Origin: Flavobacterium frigoris PS1
GTDB lineage: Bacteria > Bacteroidota > Bacteroidia > Flavobacteriales > Flavobacteriaceae
Reading direction: 5' to 3'
Length of the DNA: 64,000 nucleotides
Assembly: GCF_000252125.1 (NCBI RefSeq)
Contig: NZ_AHKF01000018.1
Coordinates: 372,001-436,000, forward strand
Below the pieces are notes generated by a model. The model searched no databases and was not told the DNA's origin. It saw only the letters and a list, made by a program, of their open reading frames with translations. The translations under genes were made by a program, and so were the position numbers. Below are positions 11,801 to 20,597 of this stretch, piece after piece (position 1 is the first letter of the stretch; each line of letters begins with the position of its first letter).

Positions 11801-11901
11801 ATAAAGAAAAATGTTTAAAGGCGGGACTGAATGACTATTTGTCTAAGCCTATTATTGAATCTGAATTAGAGAAAATGTTGTTTAAATGGCTGGAAAAGTA
11901 G
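5860..11901 (+). CDS. Giant multi-PAS/GAF hybrid histidine kinase with receiver domain
   Basis: This 2013-aa protein is a cytoplasmic sensor kinase; no membrane segment is visible. In order it has PAS domains beginning near residues 40, 160, 302, 423, 548, 675 and 800, a GAF domain (about 930-1095), and PAS domains near 1113, 1243, 1369 and 1495. A HisKA domain follows with the H-box [10 protein letters not shown] (phospho-His 1645), then a HATPase_c with DTGIGI and GGTGLGLAIS, and a C-terminal receiver with acidic pair E1898/D1899 and phospho-acceptor D1944 in [12 protein letters not shown]. Most PAS domains end in a PAC-like 'DVTESK/DITE' motif. The three PAS domains from 423 to 795 are clear tandem copies. 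The kinase core closely resembles that of the 15622-17388 kinase. The CheB-CheR fusion follows 305 bp downstream. The ligand or signal is unknown. Confidence 0.93.
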   Translation: MSKNFAKPSYEELLKIVKDQELEIDRLCRKELSATNLDFYFKESLDLICLAGTDGFFKEINPAFIEILGYTKQELLGMPFIELVHPDDVAKSNAELKQLGQGISSLHFENRFLKKNGESVCIQWTTSADPSKEIIYAIGRDISKIRKVEADLLESEELLENAQKISKTGSWEYNIADHKMIWSNELYAIYEVKKKDNKDLFKEYIKRFSKTDIDLFLNKIRECKNDKKPFEVEGYAIIGKNKLKWVHALVYPIVNEKGIVIALRGNTQDITEKRQINEELNLRRQTEIELKLKLIEEESNRKFKNYIENAPDGIFVVDKEGNYLDANPAAVFMTGYSKDEILKMKFGDLSGGELDKDSIKEFYNLIQKGVGKKELKITTKKGELKWCSIEAVKLLENHYVAFVKDITETKKVLDSITHNEKYFRALVENNEDIITVLDENLNTLFRSPSSERITGYSEIDFSKITDKEYFHPDYVGYMQDIIQKTLNNPGTQNPVLFQIKHKNGNYIWLKGMLNNLLTDINMNGIVANLRDVTESKLAQELLEQSEKRFRALVANNDGIITVVDDKLKAIFRSASSFRVTGYTDEEFDVIQDDEYFHPDYLEYIQQKRQVVLDNPGKPIPILFQVKHKNGNYIWLEGVLNNLLHDSSVNGIIVNLKDVTESKVAKDLLEQREKRFYALIENTDGIISLVDESKNSLFRSSSSERLTGWTNEEFDQLDEKDFFHPDFFEYIRELKQKIVASPGVLIPLLFQVKCKNGNYVWLEGSVKNMFHDKNLNGLISNLRDVTESKLANELLINERNKFAKIAATSPGLIYSMRQNKDGSLCYPYASEAIKEVYGLSFEDVKKDATIIFKLIHPDDLEEVTTKIIKTKRTLVPLKGRYRYFHPTKGLVWHEVNSLPVVEPEGTVICHGIISDITERVVAEEKIGKANRLYLFISQINQMIVRTTDEETLYREACNIAVNIGEFKMAWIALISGNPKKLTPVMIAGKDTGYFDIIRSMSLQDVVNGNGPGALVFKDEKYVVCNDIENDILMKTWRDPALASGFHSLMSLPIKKFGKLVGIFTFYSGEKNFFDNQEIALLEEATNDVGFALEVFEKEIQSKKAEEAVSQSEKRYHTLSEFSPVGIFRTDPLGYTTYVNPSWTQISGISYDSALGNGWLDAVHNEDREIILDGWKDATVNNEKSMSEYRFIRPDGTIAWVMGQAIPEKNLDNEIIGYIGTITDITDRKNAETKIIREKQLSETIINNLPGIFYLYDGSGKFVKWNENFERMIGYTSSEIAKIHPEDLFDIEEKERIRTRIKSVFNNKLSGIENKLPGIEVQFYTKNKKKTPYFINSLAIDYEGKKCVFGMGLDLTERKVAEEEFKKIHEKMEAILDAIPDLLFEVGIDGHIYNFHSRLNNLPEIYSNNIIGKTFFDILPAEAANLALLAIGEAKENGFSTGRQYTIELPTGTHWFELSIAPMQESEDHDTHFICLSREITDAKKGDEALLKSEERYRGLLNNLDAGVVVHSYDSSIIMTNQKAADLLGLKVEQMLGKTAIDPEWKFLNEDGATMELERFPVNKIVSTKESIKNSVVGVNRPISNDIAWLLVNGYPFFNAKGELAEIVISFIDITERKLMEIEIIDGRKQAESANRAKTDFLANMSHEIRTPLNGIIGFTHLLMKSNLEKNQSEYMSTINESATSLLEIVNDVLDFSKIESGKLELNIEELDLYKLTYQVIDLFKYQAEQKSLDLELHLDKAVPQFILADSVRLKQILVNLLSNALKFTNTGIVRLDIDALPNKNNKLSKIKFSVKDTGIGIKGSNNTKIFQSFVQEDNSTNRKFGGTGLGLAISNQLLALMNSKLNLVSKYGEGSDFFFEIDFKKLRVNKNLTSKTDSFGADLITTLQVFGHKKVLIVEDNRINMLLAKTLLKRLVPDCIIYEAKDGNEAIEQYKKEMPDIILMDIQMPNKNGYEATQEIRQLKDSAEIPIIAITAGIMADDKEKCLKAGLNDYLSKPIIESELEKMLFKWLEK

Positions 11902-12206
11902 GCGTTTTTTATGCAATTAAAGTGCAGTTTTAAATAATAATAGACTAAGTATAAACTGCCGCATTTTATCGTGAGCTAATAGGGCAATCGTATTTTGAAT
12001 CACTTCTATTTCGAAATGTTTAATTAGTTACAAAGTTGTAATGGTACTTTAGTTAATAATAAAAAAATGCTAATATTGTAATTTATAAATTATAGTAATT
12101 TTAAAAAATTTGTATTTATATGTTTTTTTTTTAATACATTTAAGATATAAACATTTAGTAATCAAGCGTATTACATGAATTAAGGGGGCAAAAGCAAAGT
12201 TACAGT
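11902..12206. other. Spacer between kinase and CheB-CheR genes
   Basis: This 305-bp AT-rich spacer holds no gene. There is no obvious terminator after the kinase and no clear TAnnTTTG box, so I cannot say whether the CheB-CheR gene has its own promoter. Confidence 0.4.
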
Positions 12207-15200
12207 ATGAAAATAGTTACAAAAGATAGCACAAACAATAAACACGATCAGATCTCTAAAGAACATTCAAAAAGTAATGTTCCCAATTTAGAAGATGAAA
12301 AATTTCCTATTGTGGGTATTGGAGCTTCTGCAGGTGGATTGGAATCATTTGAATTGTTTTTTAAAAATTTGCCCATTGACACTGGGATGGCTTTTGTGAT
12401 TATCCAGCATCTCGATCCTACACATGAAGGTGTCTTACCTGAATTGATTCAACGAAAAACGGGCATGATAGTATTGCAAGCAAGTGATCGATTGAAAGTG
12501 AAACCAAATCATGTTTATGTAATTCCTCCAAATAAGAGTTTGTCCATATTAAATGGCACATTACATCTATTTGATCCCTTGGAAACGAGAGGGCTACGGT
12601 TGCCAATAGATATTTTCTTCCGTTCCCTTGCTGCAGATCGTAAAGAGAATAGTGTTGGGATTATCCTTTCTGGTATGGGCTCTGATGGTTCCCTTGGTAT
12701 AAGGGCTATTAAGGAACAGAATGGGTTAGTCATGGTGCAAGATCCCTCATCAGCTAAATTTGACAGTATGCCTTCTAATGCTATCCGTGCAGTTAGCGCA
12801 GACATCATCGCTACGGTTGAAGAATTACCAGCTAAACTTATTAATTTTTTGAAATTTTTGCCAGCCGAAAAAATAAAAATTGAAAGCAAAAGTAAAAGTA
12901 GCATTGATAAAATTATAATATTGCTACGAGATCAATCAGGGCATGATTTTTCGATGTACAAAAAAAGCACTTTAATGCGTCGAATAGAGAGACGCATAGG
13001 GATTTATGGAATTGAGGATTTAGATAAATATGTTCGGTTTTTACAGAATAACCCTAGTGAGGTGGAACTGCTTTTTAATGAATTGCTGATTGGAGTAACT
13101 AGTTTTTTTCGGGACACGGAGGTTTGGCAAAAACTTAAAGGGGAAATATTTCCTGAATACATAAAATCATTGCCAGACAATTATGTGCTAAGAGCATGGG
13201 TGACTGCTTGTTCAACGGGAGAAGAGGCTTATTCTTTAGCAATCCTGTTTAGGGAGATTATGAACGATATGCAAAATGACAGGGGATTATCATTACAAAT
13301 ATTTGCATCTGATCTTGATGTACACGCTATCGAGAAAGCGCGTAAGGGGCTGTTTTCAAGTAATATTGTTGCAGATGTATCAGAGGAGCGCATCAACAAG
13401 AATTTCAAATCTGAGGTTGGAGGGTTTCGTGTGAATTCTGATATAAGAGAAATGTTAATTTTTGCCCCACATGATTTGATTAAGGATCCTCCTTTTACTA
13501 AACTAGATATACTGACTTGCCGTAATATGCTTATATATATGGAGCCGCCATTGCAAAAAAAAATGATGGCTTTGTTTAATTATAGTTTGAATCCGGGTGG
13601 TATTATGGTGCTCGGTACTGCAGAAACATTAGGACAAAATAATTCTGATTTTGAGATAATTGACTCTAGGTTGAAATTTTTTAAAAAAACGAAAACTTCT
13701 AAATTAAGGGAATTTATAGATTTCCCTAGCTCTTTTACAGGAGGCAAAAGAAAATCAACTATGACTGAGCCTACTCCGAAGATAACCGAAAATATACAAA
13801 CATTTGCAGACCAGATTTTACTTCAACGCTTTGCACCTGCTAGCGTTATGGTCAATGAAAACGGAGATATTTTATATATTACGGGCCGAACTGGTAAATA
13901 CTTAGAACCTGTTGCAGGAAAGGCAAATTGGAATATTCATGCCATGGCCAGAGAAGGGTTGCGGAATGTTCTTCCGAGTGCTTTTCGAAAAGCTAAAAAA
14001 ACTTTTGAACCAGTTGTCTTATCTAAGATAAAAATTGGTAGCGATGGTAGTTTTACTTATGTTGACGTTACACTTCAATGTATCGAAAGCCCCGCTGAGG
14101 TAAAAGGGATGATTATGATTGTTTTTAATGAATTGCCCAAAACAGTTGGAAACAATATATCAAATATTAAATCAAATATTCAATCAGGAAATGATGAAGT
14201 AAAAGAATTAGAAGCAGAACTAAAGCAAAGTAATATTGACCTTCAAATCGTCCGCGAAGAAATGCAAACTTCGCAAGAAGAACTCAAATCCTCTAACGAA
14301 GAGTTGCAATCTACTAATGAAGAATTGCAATCCACCAATGAAGAACTGACTACTTCCAAAGAAGAAATGCAGAGCTTAAATGAAGAATTACAGACGATAA
14401 ATGCCGAACTACAAAGTAAATTAATTGATTTTGAGCTGGCAAATAATGACATGAAAAATTTGCTTAATAGCACTGATATAGCCACTCTGTTTTTGGATAT
14501 GAATTTGAATATTCGTAGATTTACAGAGCCCGTTTGCAAAATTTTTAAGCTAAGAAGCTCAGACGTAGGAAGACCTTTTACGGATTTGGTAACTGAATTA
14601 GAATATCCTGAATTGAAATTGCATGCACAAGAGGTGATTAAGAATTTGACCTCGATACAAACCAAAGTTACAACTAAAGGTGGCAAATGGTTTTATGTAA
14701 AAATCATGCCTTATCGTACTTTGGATGATCGCATAGATGGACTTGTGATCACATTTATTGACATTTCCTTAGCTAAAAAGGCAGAAGAGACTCTTAATTA
14801 TGAAAACCGCTACCTACGCTTGTTTGAATCAGCCAAGGACGGAATAATTATTCTCAATGCTGAAAACGGAAAAATTATTGATGTTAATCCATTTTTGATT
14901 GTGAAACTGGGCTATTCATATGAGCAATTTATGGAAAAAACAATTTGGGAAATCGGAATGTCTAAAGATATAAAGGCTAATAAAGCTAAGTTTTTAGAAT
15001 TGCAGAAAGAGAATTCCATCCGTTATGAAAATTTACCACTTGAAACAGCGACTGGAGAAATTGTAAATGTCGAGTTTGTAAGCAATGTATTTACCGTAAA
15101 TAACAATAAGATTATTCAATGCATAGTAAGAGAGATAGCTGATAAGAAAAAATCAAAAGCGGCATTATTAGCTACTCCAGAGCCGCACTACCGCCAGCTT

Positions 15201-15563
15201 TTTGAATCGATAGATGAAGGGGTGTTATTTATTGATGCTGATGCTGGTAAAATAATAGACATCAACAAGTATTTGATTGACCTCTTGGGCTACCCAAAGG
15301 AATACTTTCATGAACATCGAATTTGGGATAAAGAATTTTTTAAGGCCATTGTGCCTAATAAGAATAAATTCCTAGAATTACAGCAGCGGGAATTTATTCA
15401 CTATGAAAATGTTCCCATTAAAATAGCCAATGGGACTGAAATTTATATTGATTTTACTAGTAATATCTATTTTACAGATTACAATAAGATTATACAATGT
15501 TTTATTCATCAGGTTGATAAACCTAAAGTGGCTAAAGTAATGATTGATGAAAGCAAGAAATAG
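12207..15563 (+). CDS. CheB-CheR fusion with coiled coil and PAS domains
   Basis: This 1118-aa protein joins a CheB-type methylesterase domain (about residues 33-215) to a CheR-type methyltransferase (about 225-500). CheB catalytic residues are visible: Ser 41 in GASAGG, His 68 in IIQHLDP and Asp 160 in GMGSDG. CheR has the SAM-binding stretch ACSTGEEAYSLAI near residue 335 and the downstream TCRNMLIYM. The CheB part lacks its usual N-terminal receiver. A long heptad coiled coil built on repeated S/T-NEELQ units (about 665-745) is followed by PAS domains near 751, 870 and 994. The last two resemble each other, and the protein ends without a kinase core. Such fusions commonly neighbour hybrid kinases, as here. 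No chemoreceptor gene lies in the window, so the role is more likely in PAS-kinase signalling than classical chemotaxis (inference). Confidence 0.92.
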   Translation: MKIVTKDSTNNKHDQISKEHSKSNVPNLEDEKFPIVGIGASAGGLESFELFFKNLPIDTGMAFVIIQHLDPTHEGVLPELIQRKTGMIVLQASDRLKVKPNHVYVIPPNKSLSILNGTLHLFDPLETRGLRLPIDIFFRSLAADRKENSVGIILSGMGSDGSLGIRAIKEQNGLVMVQDPSSAKFDSMPSNAIRAVSADIIATVEELPAKLINFLKFLPAEKIKIESKSKSSIDKIIILLRDQSGHDFSMYKKSTLMRRIERRIGIYGIEDLDKYVRFLQNNPSEVELLFNELLIGVTSFFRDTEVWQKLKGEIFPEYIKSLPDNYVLRAWVTACSTGEEAYSLAILFREIMNDMQNDRGLSLQIFASDLDVHAIEKARKGLFSSNIVADVSEERINKNFKSEVGGFRVNSDIREMLIFAPHDLIKDPPFTKLDILTCRNMLIYMEPPLQKKMMALFNYSLNPGGIMVLGTAETLGQNNSDFEIIDSRLKFFKKTKTSKLREFIDFPSSFTGGKRKSTMTEPTPKITENIQTFADQILLQRFAPASVMVNENGDILYITGRTGKYLEPVAGKANWNIHAMAREGLRNVLPSAFRKAKKTFEPVVLSKIKIGSDGSFTYVDVTLQCIESPAEVKGMIMIVFNELPKTVGNNISNIKSNIQSGNDEVKELEAELKQSNIDLQIVREEMQTSQEELKSSNEELQSTNEELQSTNEELTTSKEEMQSLNEELQTINAELQSKLIDFELANNDMKNLLNSTDIATLFLDMNLNIRRFTEPVCKIFKLRSSDVGRPFTDLVTELEYPELKLHAQEVIKNLTSIQTKVTTKGGKWFYVKIMPYRTLDDRIDGLVITFIDISLAKKAEETLNYENRYLRLFESAKDGIIILNAENGKIIDVNPFLIVKLGYSYEQFMEKTIWEIGMSKDIKANKAKFLELQKENSIRYENLPLETATGEIVNVEFVSNVFTVNNNKIIQCIVREIADKKKSKAALLATPEPHYRQLFESIDEGVLFIDADAGKIIDINKYLIDLLGYPKEYFHEHRIWDKEFFKAIVPNKNKFLELQQREFIHYENVPIKIANGTEIYIDFTSNIYFTDYNKIIQCFIHQVDKPKVAKVMIDESKK

Positions 15564-15621
15564 TTCGTTTTTTATCGAGTTCCCAAAATGATCAAATAGT
15601 ACTTTAATAACAGTCAGAATC

Positions 15622-17388
15622 ATGAAAAATTCAGAAGACAAATTAAAAGCAGCTCGACTACTTCGTGAGAAAGCAGAAGAAAGACTTAAAGAAAAGGCTT
15701 TAGGAATGACGTTGAATATAACTGAGGTTAGAGCGGTTAAGCTCATTCATGAGTTGCAAGTACATCAGATTGAATTGGAAATGCAAAATGAGGAACTTTT
15801 GTCTGCCATGGAGCAAAAGGAAATGGCTACTGAAAAATATATTGAGTTGTTTGATTTTTTGCCATCAGCCTATTTTAATCTTACGAAAGAAGGAAATGTA
15901 ATAGCGGTAAATTTATCTGGTTCGCAATTATTGGGTAAACAACGAATTAAGTTAATCAATAGTAGGCTCGGTTTTTTTATTTCAGATGAGACAAAACCGG
16001 TTTTCAATATTTTTTTAAATAAAATTTTTAAAGATAGGGTTAAGGAATCATGCGAAGTAGTTCTAAATGTTAAAGATACCAGACCTACTTATGTACTGCT
16101 TACGGGAATTATTTCTGAAGATCCTAAGGAATGCCACATAATAATGGTTGATTTTACGGAAAGGAAATTGATCGAAATGGAATTAATTAAAGCTAAAGAG
16201 CAAGCGATGGCCGCAAGTAAGGCTAAAACTGATTTTTTAGCTAACATGAGTCACGAAATTCGAACACCATTAAATGGGATAATTGGTTTTACGGGTTTAT
16301 TAATGGGCTCCAATCTGGATAAAAGTCAAGAGGAATATATGTCCACTATCAATGAATCGGCTAATACATTAATTCATATAGTCAATGAAGTTTTAGATTT
16401 TTCTAAGATTGAGGCAGGTAAGTTAGAATTAGAGATTTCTGAAACAGATCTTTTTGAATTATCGAATCAGGTAATTGATCTTTTCAAATATCAAACACTC
16501 GAAAAGAAGATAGATTTGATATTAAACATAGATCCACAAATTCCGCAGTTTGTTCAGGCAGATGTCACTAGGTTAAAGCAAGTATTGGTAAACTTAATAA
16601 GCAACGCAGTAAAATTCACTTACTCAGGAACTATTACCTTAGATGTAACTGAAACTCCTACATCAAATAAATATTACTCAACAATAAATTTTTCGGTACG
16701 AGACACAGGTATAGGAATTGAAGAGGCAAATAATGAAAAAATATTTAAATCTTTTATGCAATGTGACAGCTCTACATGCAGACAGTTTGGCGGCACCGGA
16801 TTGGGTTTAACCATTTCAAATCAACTTTTGGATCTAATGGGAAGTAAACTGAATGTGGAAAGTAAATTTGGAGAAGGCAGTAATTTTTTCTTTACTGTTC
16901 AATTCAAAAAATCGAATCAATCAGCAACCAAAGCAAGTGAGAATGGGAGCTCTGGGAATAACGATAGCTGGAGTACTTTGTCTCCTTTAAACTATAATAA
17001 AATTTTAGTGGTTGAGGACAACAAGATTAATATGTTTCTAGCCAAAACACTGCTAAAAAGAATTATTCCTAACTGTGATATTATAGAAGCGGTTGATGGA
17101 AATGATGGCATTGAGAAATACACCAAGGAGCAACCAGACATTGTGTTGATGGACATTCAGATGCCAAATAAAAACGGCTATGATGCCGCATCTGATATTA
17201 GAAAGTTAAAGGGAGCCGAAAAGATCCCTATTATCGCCATGACAGCCGGAATATTAACAGGTGAGAAGGAAAAATGTTTCGAAGTGGGAATGGATGATTA
17301 TATGCCAAAGCCAATTATAATTGCTGATTTAGTACGAATTTTACATAAGTGGAATAAGAAACAGGTTGAAACTAAGCACTTACTTTAG
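15622..17388 (+). CDS. PAS hybrid histidine kinase with receiver domain
   Basis: This 588-aa soluble kinase begins 58 bp after the CheB-CheR gene. A helical N-terminus containing [16 protein letters not shown] (about residues 46-61) leads into a PAS domain (about 73-185). Then come a HisKA with [14 protein letters not shown] (phospho-His 211), a HATPase_c with DTGIGI and [10 protein letters not shown], and a receiver (about 463-580) with EDN and phospho-acceptor Asp 511 in [12 protein letters not shown]. Its HisKA, ATPase and receiver closely match those of the 2013-aa kinase two genes upstream, so the two are paralogues that share a catalytic module with different sensor halves. Probably co-transcribed with the CheB-CheR gene. 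Confidence 0.93.
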   Translation: MKNSEDKLKAARLLREKAEERLKEKALGMTLNITEVRAVKLIHELQVHQIELEMQNEELLSAMEQKEMATEKYIELFDFLPSAYFNLTKEGNVIAVNLSGSQLLGKQRIKLINSRLGFFISDETKPVFNIFLNKIFKDRVKESCEVVLNVKDTRPTYVLLTGIISEDPKECHIIMVDFTERKLIEMELIKAKEQAMAASKAKTDFLANMSHEIRTPLNGIIGFTGLLMGSNLDKSQEEYMSTINESANTLIHIVNEVLDFSKIEAGKLELEISETDLFELSNQVIDLFKYQTLEKKIDLILNIDPQIPQFVQADVTRLKQVLVNLISNAVKFTYSGTITLDVTETPTSNKYYSTINFSVRDTGIGIEEANNEKIFKSFMQCDSSTCRQFGGTGLGLTISNQLLDLMGSKLNVESKFGEGSNFFFTVQFKKSNQSATKASENGSSGNNDSWSTLSPLNYNKILVVEDNKINMFLAKTLLKRIIPNCDIIEAVDGNDGIEKYTKEQPDIVLMDIQMPNKNGYDAASDIRKLKGAEKIPIIAMTAGILTGEKEKCFEVGMDDYMPKPIIIADLVRILHKWNKKQVETKHLL

Positions 17389-17438
17389 CGCTATTATTGG
17401 AGACAAAGCAAACTGTTATATGGAATTTAGTATTTCTG

Positions 17439-18563
17439 TTAGTTGGTTTTTTTATAACTCCAAACCGCAAATCCATTGATAACAACCGCATAAAAACAAA
17501 TAATAAAAAAGGGAGTTGAAATATCTGAAAAAGCAGCCCCTTTGAGCATCACCATCCTAATAATTTCAACAAAATAACGTATTGGGTTGAACAGCGTGAT
17601 TTGTTGTGCCCAATTAGGCATGCTTTCTACAGGGGTAAACAAGCCACTCATTAAAATAAAAATAACAGTAAAAAACCAAGCTATGAACATCGCTTGTTGT
17701 TGGGTTTCAGTATAGTTAGAAATGAATAGACCAATACCTAAAATGACCAGCAGATAAACTGAGGTGAACAAGTAGATTAGACCAATATTCCCAATTATCG
17801 GAATATGGAATACTAATCGGGCAATGATTAATCCTACGGTCAAAATAAGTAAGCCCAGAACCCAAAATGGGAACAATTTTCCAATGATAAATTGATGCTT
17901 CTTGATAGGTGTAACATTGATTTGTTCCAAGGTGCCAATTTCTTTTTCACGAACAATATTCATTGCTGATAAGAAAAGAGTAAGCATTGTAACTAATAAA
18001 ACCAAAATCCCAGGAACCATAAGGGTTTTGTAATTTAAAGTATTATTAAACCAGAAAGAAGGAATCGTAATGATATTTTGAGGCTGTACAAATGAACCTT
18101 CATTGTATTGATACAATTGGCTTTGTAGTTTTTGACTATAACTAGCTATGATTTGTGAGATATAGACATTTGTTATTCCGGCGGCGGCACCATCAATGGC
18201 GTTGATACTTACTGAAAGTGTCGATTTTTTGTCTGTTAATAAATTCCGTTCAAAGTGATTGGGGATTTCCAATATGACATCTACTTTACCCTTCTGCATT
18301 TGTAGGTTGGCTTCTTTTTTTGAAAGAAAATGATCCACAATAACGAAATAGTCTGAGGATTGAAATTTACTAATTAGTTCCCTTGAAGCTCCAGAATGGT
18401 CACTGTCGACATAGGAAAATTTTATATTTTTCACCTCAAAGCTAGCCGCATTAGATAAAATCAATAATTGGATAAACGGCAAAACAAATATAATAGGCAG
18501 CATCGCTTTATTTCTAAAGATTTGTCTGAACTCTTTTTGTATGATGAATAATATGGTTCTCAT
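17439..18563 (-). CDS. ABC-2 type exporter permease (distal copy)
   Basis: This 374-aa integral membrane protein is an ABC-2 permease of the YhhJ/YbhR type. An N-terminal helix (about residues 22-40) is followed by a large extracytoplasmic domain (about 45-175) and a cluster of five or six helices in the C-terminal half. The conserved cytoplasmic segment REKEIGTLEQINVTP precedes the third helix. It is the last gene of the TetR-controlled export operon and should pair with the neighbouring permease and the two ATPases. It is separated from the previous gene by 138 bp containing a REP-like repeat. Substrate unknown. Confidence 0.9.
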   Translation of the reverse strand: MRTILFIIQKEFRQIFRNKAMLPIIFVLPFIQLLILSNAASFEVKNIKFSYVDSDHSGASRELISKFQSSDYFVIVDHFLSKKEANLQMQKGKVDVILEIPNHFERNLLTDKKSTLSVSINAIDGAAAGITNVYISQIIASYSQKLQSQLYQYNEGSFVQPQNIITIPSFWFNNTLNYKTLMVPGILVLLVTMLTLFLSAMNIVREKEIGTLEQINVTPIKKHQFIIGKLFPFWVLGLLILTVGLIIARLVFHIPIIGNIGLIYLFTSVYLLVILGIGLFISNYTETQQQAMFIAWFFTVIFILMSGLFTPVESMPNWAQQITLFNPIRYFVEIIRMVMLKGAAFSDISTPFFIICFYAVVINGFAVWSYKKTN

Positions 18564-18574
18564 TTTTTATTTTT

Positions 18575-18700
18575 TAGCCCTGATTACTTCACGTAATTTT
18601 TATAGGAGTTCAGTGAACTTCGTTTGAAGTAAAAATCCTTTTCTCTCGTTTTTTTACGAGAGAAAATATTGAAGCGTAAAGCAGGAAATAGCTCCTAAAA
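18575..18700. repeat. Flavobacterium REP-like intergenic repeat, copy A
   Basis: This spacer copy starts with AGCCCTGAT, contains AAAAATCCTTTT followed by a hairpin (CTCTCG, then CGAGAG), and ends with GCAGGAAATAGCTCCT. The same blocks occur in copies near 45.7 kb and 55.5 kb, in diverged form. It separates the two permease genes of the export operon without an evident promoter. Confidence 0.6.
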
Positions 18701-18701
18701 A

Positions 18702-19808
18702 TTATTCTAATCTTATTTTATATTTTTTGATGCTTAATCCAATGAAAAATACTGTCATTCCTATTAGAATTAATGTTTCTTTCCAGATGATTTGTATGGA
18801 TGCTCCTTTAAGCATTATGGCTTTTATAATGATGATAAACCACTTAGCAGGTATAATATTACTGATGATTTGCAGGGGCAAGGGCATACTAGAAATGGGA
18901 AAAATAAACCCTGATAAAATGATAACGGGCAACATAAGTCCCATTAAAGACAACATCATTGCAGTTTGTTGAGAATCTGAAACCGTTGAAATGAGTATTC
19001 CTAATGATAATGCTGTGATGATGAATAAAATACTTTCAAATGCCAATAGAAATAGACTGCCTTGAATAGGCATTCCGAATACAAAAACGCCTAACGTCAA
19101 AATAACGATTGCATTAATAACGGAAAGGAATATATATGGGAATACTTTTCCTAGTATGACCTGCAAAGGATTTAGCGGAGAGACCAGTAGTACTTCCATG
19201 GTGCCAAGTTCTTTCTCGCGTGTGATGGAAATGGAAGTCATCATGGCCGAAACCAACATTAAAATTACCGTCATTACTCCTGGTACAAAAGTAAAAACAC
19301 TCTTTAGTTCCGGATTATAATACAATTGGGTTTGAGTTTGTATTTGGTAGGTTGGCAGGTTGTTTCTATTGACTTCTTGTAGGTGATTTTGCAAAATGGC
19401 ATTAATGTAGTTAGTTATTGTATTGGCAATGTTCGGATCTGTAGCATCCGTTATTACTTGTACTTTTGCTTGTTTTTTAGTCTGTAAATCTTTGATGAAA
19501 TGGTTTTGAAAAACTAACACAGCTTTTACTTTTCCTTTTTTGAATATGGATTCTATTTGCGTTTCACTACTGATTTCCTGTTCGATATGAAAATAGGGGG
19601 AAGCGCTGATTTTATTTATTATTTTTTGTGTTTCGGTATCTTTGGAATGGTCCAGAATGGCAATATTGACATTGTTTATTTCGTTTGTAATTGCAAAACC
19701 AAACAGCATAATTTGGGCAATAGGCATCCCGAAAAGAATAAACATAGATCGTTTATCTCTAAAAATATGGTAAAATTCTTTGGTTACAAAACCGATAAAT
19801 CGTTTCAT
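18702..19808 (-). CDS. ABC-2 type exporter permease (proximal copy)
   Basis: This 368-aa ABC-2 permease is homologous to the following gene. An N-terminal helix (about residues 23-41, MFILFGMPIAQIMLFGFAI) precedes a soluble extracytoplasmic domain (about 45-175). Five or six helices follow, with the signature stretch REKELGTMEVLLVSP before them. Two different permeases with two different ATPases in one operon match the YbhFSR/YhiI-type exporter layout, in which a HlyD adaptor and a TolC channel complete a tripartite system. Confidence 0.9.
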   Translation of the reverse strand: MKRFIGFVTKEFYHIFRDKRSMFILFGMPIAQIMLFGFAITNEINNVNIAILDHSKDTETQKIINKISASPYFHIEQEISSETQIESIFKKGKVKAVLVFQNHFIKDLQTKKQAKVQVITDATDPNIANTITNYINAILQNHLQEVNRNNLPTYQIQTQTQLYYNPELKSVFTFVPGVMTVILMLVSAMMTSISITREKELGTMEVLLVSPLNPLQVILGKVFPYIFLSVINAIVILTLGVFVFGMPIQGSLFLLAFESILFIITALSLGILISTVSDSQQTAMMLSLMGLMLPVIILSGFIFPISSMPLPLQIISNIIPAKWFIIIIKAIMLKGASIQIIWKETLILIGMTVFFIGLSIKKYKIRLE

Positions 19809-19859
19809 TTTTTTGTTTTACTTTCTATTTCTCTTCTCTTTAATATTTCTTCTTTGTTC

Positions 19860-20594
19860 TTATTCAATATTCCGCGCTAGTTTTAAAAACACTTCATTCA
19901 TAGAGTCCACATTATACTGTTTTTTTAAATTTGCAGGTGTATCCAGCGCTTCAATATGTCCTTCAACCATAATGGAAACTCGATCGCAATACTCAGCTTC
20001 ATCCATGTAATGTGTGGTTACAAATAATGTAGTTCCTTTGTGTGCTTCGGCATAAATCATTTCCCAGAATTGTCTTCGGGTTATAGGATCAACACCTCCG
20101 GTGGGTTCGTCCAGAAAAACGATTTTAGGCTCATGTAATAATGCCACTGAAAAAGCTAGTTTTTGCTTCCAACCTAAAGGCAGTGAACCAACCAGTTTAT
20201 CCGCCACTGTTTCCAATTGTAGTTTTTGAATCAATTGCTTAGTTTTCTCTTTGATTTGTGTTTTACTTAAACCGTATATTCCTCCAAAAAAAGTGATGTT
20301 TTCCTTGATGGTTAAATCGTCATACATTGAAAATTTTTGACTCATATAACCAATGCTTTTTTTGACCATTTCCGAATTGGTTTTTACATCAAAACCTGCC
20401 ACAGTTGCCTCTCCCGAACTGGGTTTTGAAATCCCAATAAGCATTTTCATGGCGGTTGTTTTTCCTGCACCATTGGCTCCTAAAAAACCAAAAATTTCAC
20501 CTTTATTCACTTCAAATGAGATCTTGTTGACGGCAGTGAAATCACCAAATACTTTACTGAGGTTTTTTACAGATATGATTTTTTCTTGGTTCAA
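19860..20594 (-). CDS. ABC exporter ATPase (second ATPase)
   Basis: This 244-aa ATPase energises the ABC-2 permeases. Walker A is GANGAGKTT (about residues 39-47), Walker B is IVFLDEPTGGVD, and the H-loop is TTHYMDEAEYCDR. The signature loop reads LPLGWKQKLA instead of LSGGQ, a variant known in this exporter group. It starts three bases after the end of the other ATPase gene, so the two are translationally close and probably form a heterodimer. Confidence 0.92.
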   Translation of the reverse strand: MNQEKIISVKNLSKVFGDFTAVNKISFEVNKGEIFGFLGANGAGKTTAMKMLIGISKPSSGEATVAGFDVKTNSEMVKKSIGYMSQKFSMYDDLTIKENITFFGGIYGLSKTQIKEKTKQLIQKLQLETVADKLVGSLPLGWKQKLAFSVALLHEPKIVFLDEPTGGVDPITRRQFWEMIYAEAHKGTTLFVTTHYMDEAEYCDRVSIMVEGHIEALDTPANLKKQYNVDSMNEVFLKLARNIE

Positions 20595-20597
20595 AAC

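Noticed and set aside
17389..17438. Looked for a bidirectional terminator between the kinase and ABC permease genes.
   Set aside because: No stem with T-run could be found in the 50-bp gap.
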